A stretch of 64,000 bases of DNA from Zygnema cylindricum. Lineage: Eukaryota > Streptophyta > Zygnematophyceae > Zygnematales > Zygnemataceae. The position numbers and the translations under genes are program-made. Of this stretch, positions 41,428 through 51,945 are shown in pieces (the stretch's first letter is position 1; the number at the start of each line of letters is the position of its first letter). The notes under the pieces are model-generated. The model saw only the letters and a list, made by a program, of their open reading frames with translations, ran no database searches and had not been told where the DNA came from. Location of the stretch: assembly GCA_037447655.1 (NCBI GenBank), contig JBBHKE010001957.1, positions 62,001 through 126,000 on the forward strand, read 5' to 3'.

Positions 41428-42791
41428 TGTCATGCCGCATTGTGTCGTGACATGTATTTTGTTTATTTGTGGGAATATTACGGGTTGAGGCTACACTAAT
41501 TCCGGTTGTGTTAAAATCATGCTTGAATGCAGGATTTATTGTGTACTTACTTCGAAGAGACGTCGGGAATTCCGCTGGTGACACGGAGATACATATTTTC
41601 GTGCGCGATTTGAAGGTGCACGATTTGAATGGCGTACGCGGATATCGTTTGGAGGTCGTACAATACAAGATGAACGATCCTCCACAATATTACATTTGTA
41701 CTTTTATTTTCGCCTGTACTTTCACTTAAGTTGGAATTTCGCGATGTACGAATCGAGTGTACGCGGAGCGTTTGTTGGCGCTTCGATTTTTGGTTCACAT
41801 TGAAGTCGTGAACCCATGTAGGTTCACGCATACATGTAGTTAGGAAGGGTTTTAATCCGCGGATTGTGAATTTTGTAACGTAGGCATATGGTCCTGGTCG
41901 CTTATTGGCCAGAACCCAAACTTGTCACAAATTGTACAGTGAAATACTCTCACATGATTGGCTAGTTAGCAAATGTCAGAAAGTAGTACTTTGGTTATTT
42001 CGTTAGTACTTAGACGATTGCGTTAGGTTCGTACTCTCATAATTTGAGAGTACAGGAATTGGTCGAAAAGGATTTAGATTTTTTTGTCTTTTTCCCTTGT
42101 CTTTTTCCTTAGTCAAATTGTCATTTTTTTTCCCTGCAAGGCTTTTTCTGCCTTAGTTTTTTCAGCGTTTAGCTTTTCTCTTTTCTTATTATACTTTCAT
42201 TGTAAGACCTACAAGTTAATTCACTCGGTTTTGGCCGGAGTCCGCACGGTTTCCCTTCAACAACCTCTTTTAATGTGGATTCTACCTGCTTTCTCAGGCT
42301 GTTTTCTAAACCTTTGTGGATGCCTTTGGTGAATTAGTGTTTGACTTTTCTTGTCTGATTTTCGTTACCTTGGTTGAAGTTTGCTGGTGTTTTGTTAGAA
42401 TCCGGTTATCTCGGATTCTCTATAGCTTCTAATCGCTGGCTTTCTATTATCATTTTTTTTGCAATTGGTTACTAGTGTGTCAAAATCTGGTTTTCTCAGA
42501 TTTTGTGCAGATTTTTAACGTTGCTTACTTGTATTTTCTTGTTGCTATTTTTACTCGTTTGTTAGAATTCGGTAATCTCGGATTCTTTACGTATTTTCAA
42601 TGCTTGCTTTCTTGTTGTAATTTTCTGCAATCAGCGTGCCGAGATCCGGTTATCTCGGATTCACTGCAGATTTTTATTGTTGTTTTCTTGCATTTTTCTA
42701 GTTTTGTTTTCTTTATTTATAATCCTAGACCTAACTCCTGTAAGGAATACGCCCAGACCGTGGAGCCTAGTGGCTACCCATTGGCTTAGTA
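41428..42791 (+). repeat. repeat U1 of element F
   Basis: TGTCATGCCGC...TTGGCTTAGTA. Same sequence as U2 apart from scattered substitutions and a 15-bp duplication (AAGGTGCACGATTTG). It contains four hairpin-forming copies of GAATCCGGTTATCTCGGATT type between about 42398 and 42665. Confidence 0.9.
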
Positions 42792-44539
42792 TTCCTGTAC
42801 TCTCAAATTATCATTCTCCTCTCTCTTGTTTTGTGTTTGGAAAAATCAAAAAAATTGTAATATTTCATTTTCAGTTTTTGTTGAAAAGAAAAAAAAAATT
42901 ATCTTTCATTTTCGGTTTTTGTTCTTGGTTTTGTCTTTTCCATTTCCAATCCAATTTACCTTTTATTTTCAGTTTTCATTCTCAGTTTGGCGTAAGAAAT
43001 CTAAAAAGAAAAATATATAAATACATTATTTACCATATAAAATCCATTTCTTTCCATTTCTAAATTTTCTTGCACGTATTTTTAATCCGGTTTTTTCCTT
43101 CTGATCCGGTTTTATCTTTCCATCGGTTTTAATCCTACCTCTTCTCCACTTGTAGTTTCTTTTTCAGTTTTTCCTTTGAAAGAAAAATTATAAAAATTGA
43201 TATATATCTAAAATTTGTACCTTGAAAAGACTTTTGTTTGTTCTTTTTCAATTCAGTTTTTTGGTGTTTTCCCTCTATCTTATTTCTGTTGCCCACCTTG
43301 CTGCCACTCTATTTTAGGTTTTTTAGGTCTAAATTTGTGGCAGATTTTAGGGTTTAGTTGCAAATTTTAGGGTTAGTGTGCCGAATTCGGGTTTGGGATG
43401 CCGCTAACCTGATTCTAACTTGCTTCGTGACTTATACTATCTTTTCCGATACTTGTGGTCTTCCTTGCCCGGTCTCGCACCATACGGAGATCTCTGTGGC
43501 CTCACATTTTGGATTCGCTTTCAGTTTTGGTTCGTAATTTGCATTGTTAAGCCGTGGTGTTTCACACGATTAATTGGAAATTGTGTGGAGGCCCACACTA
43601 TCATGAGGACATTTGGAGAAGACTCTTTTTGGAGGAAACTTTGGGAGCCGATTGTGGAGCGGATTCACACTTTGGCGCTCTGCAAAGCCCCAGCTGCGGC
43701 TCACCTTTGATAATCACCAGATTATTAAAGGTGTTCTGTAAGTATTACGATGCCCTGTGGGCGCAGGAGCGTGTTAAGATAGTTGGTTGACCGTTTAGAG
43801 GGTTCGTGCGTGGATTGGGTTTCGTTGGACCCAATTGTATTGAGCACTTGCATTTCCCAGCTTTCTTTGTTTGTAATCTGGCCGTGAGTGGCCTTCCGTT
43901 TTTCGTGATTGCCTGGAGTGGATTTTACAGCTTAGATTTGGCCGTTGGTGGCCTTGGATAGTTGTCTCTCTGTTTGTGTTGCTGTAGATCTGCACCTGTG
44001 GGTGGTTGGATAGCAATTTTTCTGCCTTTATAGATCTGGCCCTCTGGCCTTGCCCACTTGTTTGCAGGGTAGAAGGTTTTGGTAACACAGCTTTTTGGTA
44101 GATCTGGTCATCGTGGACTATCAGTGACTTATTGGTTTGATTGTTGTGTGTGGCTTGGTTTCTCACTTGTTGCATTTTGTATAAATCGTGTTCATTATCT
44201 CGTCGTTGTTTCCCTCTTCGTTTTATGCCCACCGATTGGAACATTTTTAATTTCAGTTCCGGGTCTACTCGTAGTGGTGTAGTTCTCCGCCCATCACTTG
44301 TAGACCAAATCGATCTAGCAAGTATATCTAATTTTCCTATAACTTCGGTTCTGGTATCGAAAACATCCTCTGTCCGTTCTGAACTCACGTCGGTCTCTTC
44401 TTTGTCCTCCGTCTCCTCTACGCTATTTGTAGAGGAAACCAAAGACGAGAGCCTCAAAGGATTCGACTCAGGTTCCCTCTCCTTTTGGTCTTCTCCTGGT
44501 CTAATTTTTGTCCCACCTCCATACACACCGGTCAGTGAC
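42792..44539 (+). other. untranslated leader of element F
   Basis: T-rich sequence of 1.7 kb without a convincing gene. Frames at 43420-43710 and 43554-43790 are short and lack homology. I found no primer-binding site resembling a tRNA 3' end or the half-tRNA-Met site. Further ATCCGGTTTT motifs occur near 43085-43110. Confidence 0.5.
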
Positions 44540-45808
44540 ATGGCTTCCTCCTCGGAGGGACCCATGAGCAAAATGCAATTCTGCTTTTCAGGGATGAAGG
44601 ATACAATGTCCTTATCTCATTTCCGCATGTTGTATGATACCGAAATGCGCGATTTGGCATTTCGCTATCAGGATCAATTTGATCTTCGTGTAGCATTCTC
44701 TCTCTTTGGTCGGTACCTTAGAGGTTCGGCTCTCACCCTATATTCCCGCAAGTATAATAGTATACTCGCGATGACAGAATTTTCCTCTCCTTTCGCTGGC
44801 ACACCCGAGGTCATAGGACAAGTGGATATCCCGTTTCAGGCCGCTTTTCCCGAGGTTCTGGATGCCCAAGGTAATGTTCTAGTTCCCGCTGTCTCGGAAA
44901 TTCCTCGGCAATATGCTGTAGCTGCACGTGCTGCTGTCCCAGCACGATTAGGGATGACGATTCCGTTGCGAGATCCCCTTCCTGTTATGTTTGATCTCCT
45001 AGAAGCGGAGTATCGAATGTAAAATCCAGATCAAGTGAAGGAACTGATGAACTTCGAACGTAAACTGGGTGAAACCGCCCCCGCTCTACGTTCCCGTATG
45101 GAGACGTTACGGGAAGCCTTACCGGACTTAATGTCCGATGCGGAAGCTGTCCAAAAATTTGTTAGACAGTTTCCTGATCACTCAAAACGATTTATCCAAA
45201 GTCATCTTACGCAGACATACGACTTGAAATTTACCTTTGACCAGGCCGCCCAATATGCGGTTGAATATGAGATGCAGTCGTGTTGGTGGGAAGCTCATGA
45301 TCGATCGGAAGTTGCTTTCCCACTCCCCCCACCAAGCAACCCATGGCCCAACAATAGGCCTCCGAAAGTGCCTGCCATGGGAGCTCCACCGTTTAACCCT
45401 AGAAACATATTATGTTTTAGTTGCGGGGAAACAGGGCATGAGGCTCGCATGTGTCCAAATAAGACGGCCACATGCACTCACTGTCAGCAGATGGGACATT
45501 ATTCCCATCGATGCCATATTAAAAATCCAGAGTTCTCGTATCAAAATCAAATCAAGAATAGGGGTATTCCCGCTCGTTCCGCCAAGCCGGTCACTCCGCC
45601 TAAGGAGACCGAGAAAGAATCGACTCCTCCCAGAATTTCTAGTAGAGAGAGAGAAAAATTAGAGCTGCAAGCTACTATGGCAGCTATGATGAAGAAACAG
45701 TTCGCAGCCTTCATGGCGGAAATGAAGCCGCAGTTTACAGGAATGGCCCAAACGGTCGTTCATATGCCGACGTTGGCCGGTCGAACCCTTCGGGATTCTA
45801 CCGTCTAA
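44540..45808 (+). pseudogene. Gag of element F with two CCHC zinc knuckles
   Basis: Start chosen at 44540 (MASSSEGPMSKMQFCFSGMK); the open frame extends further upstream but looks non-coding. A capsid-like part follows (HFRMLYDTEMRDLAFRYQD, LLEAEYRM), then a single in-frame TAA at 45020-45022. The frame continues NPDQVKELMNFERKLGE, ALRSRMETLREALPDLM, FVRQFPDHSKRFIQSHL. Two zinc knuckles come next, CFSCGETGHEARMC and CTHCQQMGHYSHRC, then a Lys/Glu-rich end. Two knuckles are unusual for plant copia and gypsy Gag, which mostly have one. The single stop is either a mutation or a readthrough point; the rest is well preserved. Confidence 0.8.
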
Positions 45809-46000
45809 CAACGAGCAGCCACGTTTGACCAAGGCTCGGCAGATCATAATCGAGTTGGAAAAGTAACAAATTCTCGAATCCCACTATCTTTCGAGAAAGA
45901 AACTCTCTCCCCTCTTCCGGAAACGGCTTCAGCTATCGTAGCTGAAGCACTTACAATCTTGGATTGAACAATCCAAGATGCTCATCGCGTCAAGGAACGG

Positions 46001-46945
46001 TTGAGCATCCTATCTTCTATGATGGAGGACGTGCCTAAGGTCTCTCCTACTTTGGGTGAGGTAACTACAACCGCTGCTTTACGCGCGTTGCAGCTGAATC
46101 TCAATCTGTCAGCAGTCCAGCCGATTTCGGTGGACAAACGTCGTACATTGGATCCCCACATCAGCTTTCTTGATAACAACCGACACTCATTCACAGTCAA
46201 TGGTGTCGCACCTTCCCTCCCTCTCATGGACACCGGAGCAAAACCCATGATCTTAGGATCCGGATTTGCATTGAAGTTTGGCCTCACGGCAGACAAGCTG
46301 CAACCCACAACCACACGGTTACTAACTTCAGCTGGTACCACAGAGCCGGTCCTTGGAATCACCAAGGACCCCCTCGGGTTTCGGTTTCAAACAGAAACCG
46401 AAACTGAATTTTCAGAAATTTCTTCACGTGCACTCGTTACTAAGTGTAGCGATTACGAATGTTTGGTTGGCCATGACGTTATATTTTGGGTTGGTGGCGG
46501 TGTAGATATGCATGACCAGACATTCTCTTATAGACCCAGTCACTTTCCTGAGCAGAAGATTTGCCTTCCACTTATTTCAGCACGGAAGCCCTTACCTACC
46601 ATGGCTCATTCAGCGACAACACTTCCTACTTATGCTGGTATCGACACATTAGATATTGACATCTCTCCATGTATCCACACATTAGATACTGACATCTCTC
46701 CATGTATCTTTCCATGTATTTCTCCATGTATTCTCCCGATCAACAAGAAAACTTCTAATGGGACTTTGAGTTCTCAGGGTGCAGATTACATGCCTATTAG
46801 GGAGCATGCTAAGCTGGGTGCTTCGCGTTATTTACGGGATTTTTCACTGGATATGGATTCCATGAGGATACTCACTACTGAGGAGACTCTCGATGCGCGT
46901 CTTCGCGGTCTTCCGATTTTGTTTGCCAGCTCCACTGCAGGCTAA
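46001..46945 (+). CDS. retropepsin-like aspartic protease of element F
   Basis: A 314-codon frame in phase -1 relative to the Gag end, 190 bp further on. LPLMDTGAKPMILGSGFA is the active-site D-T-G-A motif followed by the hydrophobic turn, about residue 73. LVGHDVIFW (about residue 155) matches the flap-distal (ILG-like) part of retropepsins. A short internal repeat (HTLDTDISPCI and variants, about residues 215-240) is encoded by 30-bp tandem copies. After the protease the frame continues about 100 residues with no RT motif and ends before a G-run and V1. It would process the Gag of this element. Confidence 0.75.
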   Translation: MSILSSMMEDVPKVSPTLGEVTTTAALRALQLNLNLSAVQPISVDKRRTLDPHISFLDNNRHSFTVNGVAPSLPLMDTGAKPMILGSGFALKFGLTADKLQPTTTRLLTSAGTTEPVLGITKDPLGFRFQTETETEFSEISSRALVTKCSDYECLVGHDVIFWVGGGVDMHDQTFSYRPSHFPEQKICLPLISARKPLPTMAHSATTLPTYAGIDTLDIDISPCIHTLDTDISPCIFPCISPCILPINKKTSNGTLSSQGADYMPIREHAKLGASRYLRDFSLDMDSMRILTTEETLDARLRGLPILFASSTAG

Positions 46946-46960
46946 GGAGCTGGGGGGGGG
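46946..46960 (+). other. putative polypurine tract of element F
   Basis: AGGAGCTGGGGGGGGG precedes V1 directly. If it primes plus-strand synthesis, the LTR would begin at V1 rather than at U. Confidence 0.5.
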
Positions 46961-47157
46961 AATAAATGGATCTCTCTCTCGGCTTCCCACTCACCTTTTC
47001 ACAAGTTATCTCATTTTTACATTTTCATATTCATTTTAGCTTTGTATTATTATTCATTTTGCTTCGAGATGTGCTTTGCTGATGTCTATTCCACGTTTTC
47101 TACTCGCCAGCTGGTTAGGTTGCATGTTTCTTGGTTTGATTAGACACATGCACGACA
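46961..47157 (+). repeat. repeat V1 of element F
   Basis: AATAAATGGATCTCTC...CACATGCACGACA, 197 bp, the same length as V2. It is separated from U2 by GC only. Confidence 0.9.
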
Positions 47158-47159
47158 GC

Positions 47160-48506
47160 TGTCATGCCGCATTGTGTCGGGACATGTATTTCGTTTATTT
47201 GTAGGAATATTACGGGTTGGGGCTACACTCATTCCGGTTGTGTTAAAATCATGCTTGAATGCAGGATTTATTGTGTACTTACTTCGAAGAGACGTCGGGA
47301 ATTCCGCTGGTGACACGGAGATACATATTTTCGTGCGCGATTTGAATGGCGTACGCGGATATCGTTTGGAGGTCGTACGATACAAGATGAACGATCCTCC
47401 ACGATATTACATTTGTACTTTTATTTTCGCCTGTACTTTCACTTAAGTTGGAATTTCGCGATGTACGAATCGAGTGTACGCGGAGCGTTTGTTGGCGCTT
47501 CGATTTTTGGTTCACATTGAAGTCGTGAACCCATGTAGGTTCACGCATACATGTAGTTAGGAAGGGTTTTAATCCGCGGATTGTGAATTTTGTAACGTAG
47601 GCATATGGTCCTGGTCGCTTATTGGCCAGAACCCAAACTTGTCACAAATTGTACAGTGAAATACTCTCACATGATTGGCTAGTTAGCAAATGTCAGAAAG
47701 TAGTACTTTGGTTATTTCGTTAGTACTTAGACGATTGCGTTAGGTTCGTACTCTCATAATTTGAGAGTACAGGAATTGGTCGAAAAGGATTTAGATTTTT
47801 TTGTCTTTTTCCCTTGTCTTTTTCCTTAGTCAAATTGTCATTTTTTTTCCCTGCAAGGCTTTTTCTGCCTTAGTTTTTTCAGCGTTTAGCTTTTATCTTT
47901 TCTTATTATACTTTCATTGTAAGACCTACAAGTTAATTCACTCGGTTTCGGCCGGAGTCCGCACGGTTTCCCTTCAACAACCTCTTTTAATGTGGATTCT
48001 GCCTGCTTTCTCAGGCTGTTTTCTAAACCTTTGTGGATGCCTTTGGTGAATTAGTGTTTGACTTTTCTTGTCTGATTTTTGTTGCCTTGGTTGAAGTTTG
48101 CTGGTGTTTTGTTAGAATCCGGTTATCTCGGATTCTCTATAGCTTCTAATCGCTGGCTTTCTATTATCATTTTTTTTGCAATTGGTTACTAGTGTGTCAA
48201 AATCCGGTTTTCTCAGATTTTGTGCAGATTTTTAACGTTGCTTACTTGTATTTTCTTGTTGCTATTTTTACTCGTTTGTTAGAATTCGGTAATCTCGGAT
48301 TCTTTACGTATTTTCAGTGCTTGCTTTCTTGTTGTAATTTTCTGCAATCAGCGTGCCGAGATCCGGTTATCTCGGATTCAATGCAGATTTTTATTGTTGT
48401 TTTCTTGCATTTTTCTGGTTTTGTTTTCTTTATTTATAATCCTAGACCTAACTCCTGTAAGGAATACCCCAGACCGTGGAGCCTAGTGGCTACCCATCGG
48501 CTTAGT
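47160..48506 (+). repeat. repeat U2 of element F
   Basis: TGTCATGCCGC...CGGCTTAGT, with the same hairpin array as U1 (about 48116-48385). It joins V2 without spacer. Confidence 0.9.
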
Positions 48507-48703
48507 AATAAATGGATCTCTCTCTCGGCTTCCCACTCACCTTTTCACATGTTATCTCATTTTTACATTTTCATATTCATTTTAGCTTTGTATTATTATT
48601 CATTTTGCTTCGAGATGTGCTTTGCTGTTGTCTATTCCACGTTTTCTACTCGCCAGCTGGTTAGGTTGCATGTTTCTTGGTTTGATTAGACACATGCACG
48701 ACA
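48507..48703 (+). repeat. repeat V2 of element F
   Basis: 197 bp, nearly identical to V1 (for example GCTGTTGTC against GCTGATGTC). It ends GCACGACA at the insertion border. Confidence 0.9.
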
Positions 48704-48707
48704 GCCA

Positions 48708-49476
48708 CTCTTTCCTCCCATTTGGATCTTAATTGTATTCACCCGAACGAGAATCATCCCTACCTCTGAGTTCCATATCCATCTTGAGTCCAGCAAGTCC
48801 TGCACACGGTTGACTATGTTCTCGAACTCATCAGGTAACTTTATCAGTAAACAGTTAACCTTTTCTTTTTCACTAAAATATTTTCCCGCACTCTCTAGCT
48901 CTATGAAGAGTGTAGCAAGCTCATTGCAAAAATCCAGCATCTTCCCCCCTTTGTATACATACTCCTTAACTTTTTGATCAGCCAACTGTTGTTGCTGAAT
49001 TGTACCACTTCGGTACATCTCTATGAGAGCCATCCAAAGATCGGATGCCCTTCTACCTGCAAATGAAGACATGCAAGACCTTGAGTGATATGGCGTAGGA
49101 TGAAGTGCTTTGCCGCCATATTGTTCAAGTCCCAGGTTTCAGTATCATTCTCCTCGTTCCTCGAAATAGGTGACATAAATGCCAAACCAGTTGTTATTAG
49201 TGTGGTCGTCTCCTTCTCCTTTCCTTTGTCCACCACCTCTCCTTCCTTTGTTTCCTCCGTTGGAGGTGGATCCTCTTTCCTGGTGAATTTGTTTCCTCCA
49301 AACCCTGGAGGGATTCCAAGACTTAATGGACACCCCAACCTTCCACTCACTATCCACTAAAACCATATTTTGCATAGAGCTCCTATCATCATACTTTCCC
49401 AGTATATGAAGCCAGTTCCATTAAAGATTGGTACCCTAGAGGGTGGGCCCATAACCTGAAATTCTGAGACCTCCAT
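48708..49476 (-). pseudogene. gag N-terminal part of element CE
   Basis: From the ATG at about 49476 inside the 5' LTR (MEVSEFQVMGPPSRVPIFNG) through frames 49350-49021 and 49072-48686. The latter carries YRSGTIQQQQLADQKVKEYV, FSEKEKVNCLLIKLPDEFEN and WNSEVGMILV. It is broken near 49050 by a frameshift and ends where element F was inserted. It continues at 41427 with the zinc knuckle. Confidence 0.88.
49442..49456 (-). other. primer-binding site of element CE (half-tRNA initiator Met)
   Basis: Minus strand GGTTATGGGCCCACC next to the LTR, identical to element B. Confidence 0.75.
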
Positions 49477-50514
49477 AAGTCCTCAGAGTAGACAGCTTCC
49501 AAGAAGCCTGTAGGATAACCCTGACCCCTTTGTGTTTCAGCAAGAAAAACTACCACCCTGGCACACAATATCTCTAACCACCTTCAACCCTGTAAAGGTA
49601 ATACTCCTCTGAGTCGATAGCAAAATATAATCTCTGAATTTGCTCCATTGAGCACTAAGTTATGGAGGGTGAAAGTTCACCTTTTGTACAAAAGCTCTCT
49701 GGGAGAGAGGATCTTCTCTCCTAATTTTTCTAAGTCCTATCTCTCTCACAGACTCTATCTATTGATGAACGGAGCCAATCATATTCCACTTTCGTACACA
49801 AAAGTACAGCTGCAGGTGTACTTTTTGTACGGACATTGTACGACATGGCCTAAATGTCGACACATGTCATATCCGGATTCGGTGCCGTAATCTCCGAAGA
49901 TACCACGATCCAATGAAATTTCACCACGTGTCATCCGATGTGGCGATGACCACAAACCGCTGAAATTCTCTTCCGCGATCTCGTCGTTTATTCCGGCCGT
50001 CTGATTAAATTTACATTTAAACGTAGCCGTAATAAATACCTGCGCGGTATTCGTTTTTCTAAAGAAACAAATGCGCGGTATTGGTTTCTTTATCCTTACC
50101 ACAATCTGTACTTTACATTACTGATTCTATGTATCTCGTAAATAGTTTCAGTTAAACGAATTATCCTACTTATTAATGTATAAGTAAAAATCAAACCATA
50201 TAGTACGTAACACTAGCTAAAGACTTAACGGTTAAAGCTACCGGCTACCGGCAGCTTGTCGTCCGGCATGTACTAGGATCAAATCCTGTGGCCGGCACAT
50301 ATCCTTTTTAGTAAATAAACCCCTAACTAATATATATTTCCCGTAAACCTCTGGATAGCCTAGGTAGCCATGGCTCTAGCTCCCTCTCCGAACTCTGAGT
50401 GTCTGCGACATGTTTGAGAGTGGGAGAGAGAAGTTAGAGGTAGACTGCCTCGGCTTCTTTCTATATTTCTATATAGACCTAGAAAATACTTTAAACGGAC
50501 CATTAATTTCTACA
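49457..50514 (-). repeat. 5' LTR of element CE
   Basis: 1058 bp, plus strand TGAAATTCTGAGACC...TTAATTTCTACA. It carries the tRNA-like T arm (50273-50289) and CACGTG near 49925. Confidence 0.92.
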
Positions 50515-50826
50515 AAAAAGTGATTCTATGCAACACTTTTATTTACATGTGGTTGCCGCAGTTTTATTACCGTAAACGTTCGTTGGCCGTGTGAATTGCT
50601 AATTTTATTATGACGGTCGACGTTCGCAAGCGCGGCAAAATTTTAAGTTGTTGAAACGGTGTTTTAAAAGTCAAAGTTGTTCAACCGATTTACCGTCAAA
50701 TTTGTATTCAACGGTATTTTATTTGTACCCATGTGTACTTCAAAAGTACAATTTTTGACAAAATGACGTAAGTGATTGTGCGCAACCAAAACAGTCATTG
50801 TCATGATCAATTCCCTAAATTAAGCC
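50515..50826 (-). repeat. dispersed repeat R, copy 2 (right part)
   Basis: Reverse-complement match to 28334-28650, beginning with the AAAAA target duplication of CE. Together with 30690-30723 it reconstitutes copy 1. A shorter similarity (GAAACCGAGAGCC) continues near 50970. Confidence 0.75.
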
Positions 50827-51380
50827 CACTATTCTATAAATTATACATTTGCTCTAGGTACATTTGAATATGGAAACGGGGCGATTTTTGATATACTGTC
50901 AACTATTTTAGTTGGAAAGACGAGTTTTTTTTTGTCGTTGCCATTAATAAAAATGACAAAAAAACCGAAGGCTCTCGGTTTCAACAAAAAAACTGGGCGA
51001 CTTGATTGTAACCGATAGCCCTTAACAAGACCCGCCAGCACTTTCCAAAAAAGCTCAAAAAGAAATTTCGACTTATAATAACTACGTGATTCAAATCATC
51101 ATTGCATTCGACAACATTAACGACAGAGGGGTTTTCCGTTAAAATGGGACATTTACGCTTTAGTAGAGTGGTGTAGCGGATTCTTTAGCCTCGCGATGTT
51201 TAATATCATCGATTTTTTTTACTATGGAATGGCATGTCATTGCGATACATCGCGAAGTCACGAATCAGTTGGTTTCGCCGATATATTATTATATTTTTTA
51301 TACCGTAGTTATTGACGATATTATGCACCGTGTCTTGTATCACAATCCGATACGGTACAGTACTGTACTGTACAGTACAG

Positions 51381-51932
51381 TACACCGTCAATCGATATTA
51401 GAGTATATAACGCCAATTCGGTGCCCTTCTTTCAAAAAAAAACCCGAAATACAATCCATAAATCTATTTTTTCTATTATTCTAATTAGGTTTTTTTTTCA
51501 ATTAGCGTTAATAATGGAAGTACACTGCGATGGAAAAAGTGTGTCGTACGGACAAGATATTTCCGTACGAAATGGTACTTTTTTGAATTACAAAGGCGTA
51601 AAAAGACACTTGACGTTATTGCGCACACATGTGAATGTGCACTGGAAGAAAGAGACGCAAGCTTGTCGACAAAAATCACGCTCGCATATGTTCGTCCGTC
51701 GACCGTTTGAACCGCGCGACGACGTACAAATTGTCAGATTTTATGCGGATACACATATTACTGTAGACATCGAAAGGGCTGGTATTTATTATGTAGGACA
51801 ACCCAAATTACAATTAGGGGTAAATTAGTATATACTTTTTTTATCAAAAAAAAAAAAATCCCGATTAGTGTTATTAACACTATTTTTTTTTACGCTATTT
51901 ATTCCTTTACTCTAATAGCGATTGACGGTGTA
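51381..51932. mobile_element. 552-bp TIR element with a small ORF
   Basis: The left end TACACCGTCAATCGATATTA and the right end, reversed, TACACCGTCAATCGCTATTA match at 19 of 20 positions. The terminal TA on both sides fits a Tc1/mariner-type TA target duplication. The inner sequence differs from the fold-back MITEs, but the end motif is the same. It encloses one 104-codon frame. Confidence 0.65.
51514..51828 (+). CDS. 104-aa ORF inside the TIR element
   Basis: Start chosen at 51514 (MEVHCDGKSVSYGQDISVRN). The frame is open from 51421, but the upstream part is AT-biased and the Met is preceded by a pyrimidine run and AATTAG that could be a 3' splice site. The protein is basic, with HWKKETQACRQKSRSH in the middle and an ordered-looking end (VQIVRFYADTHITVDIERAG). 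I do not recognise it, and it is far too short for a transposase. It could be an exon of a captured host gene, a transposon accessory protein or chance. Confidence 0.4.
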   Translation: MEVHCDGKSVSYGQDISVRNGTFLNYKGVKRHLTLLRTHVNVHWKKETQACRQKSRSHMFVRRPFEPRDDVQIVRFYADTHITVDIERAGIYYVGQPKLQLGVN

Positions 51933-51945
51933 GCTTACCCGGCCG

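Larger units (their letters stand above)
41428..48703 (+). mobile_element. Element F: GAG-protease retroelement with split direct repeats
   Basis: Inserted in CE gag with target duplication GCCA (41424-41427 and 48704-48707); ends TGTC...GACA. Repeat layout: U1 (41428-42791), internal W (42792-46960), V1 (46961-47157), GC, U2 (47160-48506), V2 (48507-48703). U1/U2 and V1/V2 are nearly identical, so it is young. W encodes Gag with two zinc knuckles and an aspartic protease only; I find no RT, RNase H, integrase or tyrosine recombinase. U+V behaves as a TG-CA LTR at the right end, but V is missing after U1 and occurs instead before U2. Confidence 0.8.
30724..50514 (-). mobile_element. Ty1/copia element CE, outer shell of a nested cluster
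   Basis: The left LTR (30724-31779) and right LTR (49457-50514) are both minus-strand copies of the B-type LTR. They are flanked by AAAAA on each side (30719-30723 and 50515-50519). Between them, in reverse order, are the extreme 3' end of pol (31780-31856), integrase-protease-gag (40142-41427) and the gag N-terminal part (48708-49456). The interruptions are a gypsy element and element F. RT and RNase H (equivalent to about 20490-22728 of B) are deleted. Repeat R copy 1 confirms the pre-insertion site. Confidence 0.88.

Noticed and set aside
43795-44571. 258-codon minus-strand frame
   Set aside because: Antisense to the leader and Gag start of element F; no recognisable motif, and Gag on the plus strand explains the conservation.
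41428-48703. Element F as a DIRS/PAT tyrosine-recombinase element
   Set aside because: The repeat layout fits, but no recombinase or RT is encoded and a 4-bp target duplication with TG...CA ends points to DDE-type integration; kept only as an open structural question.
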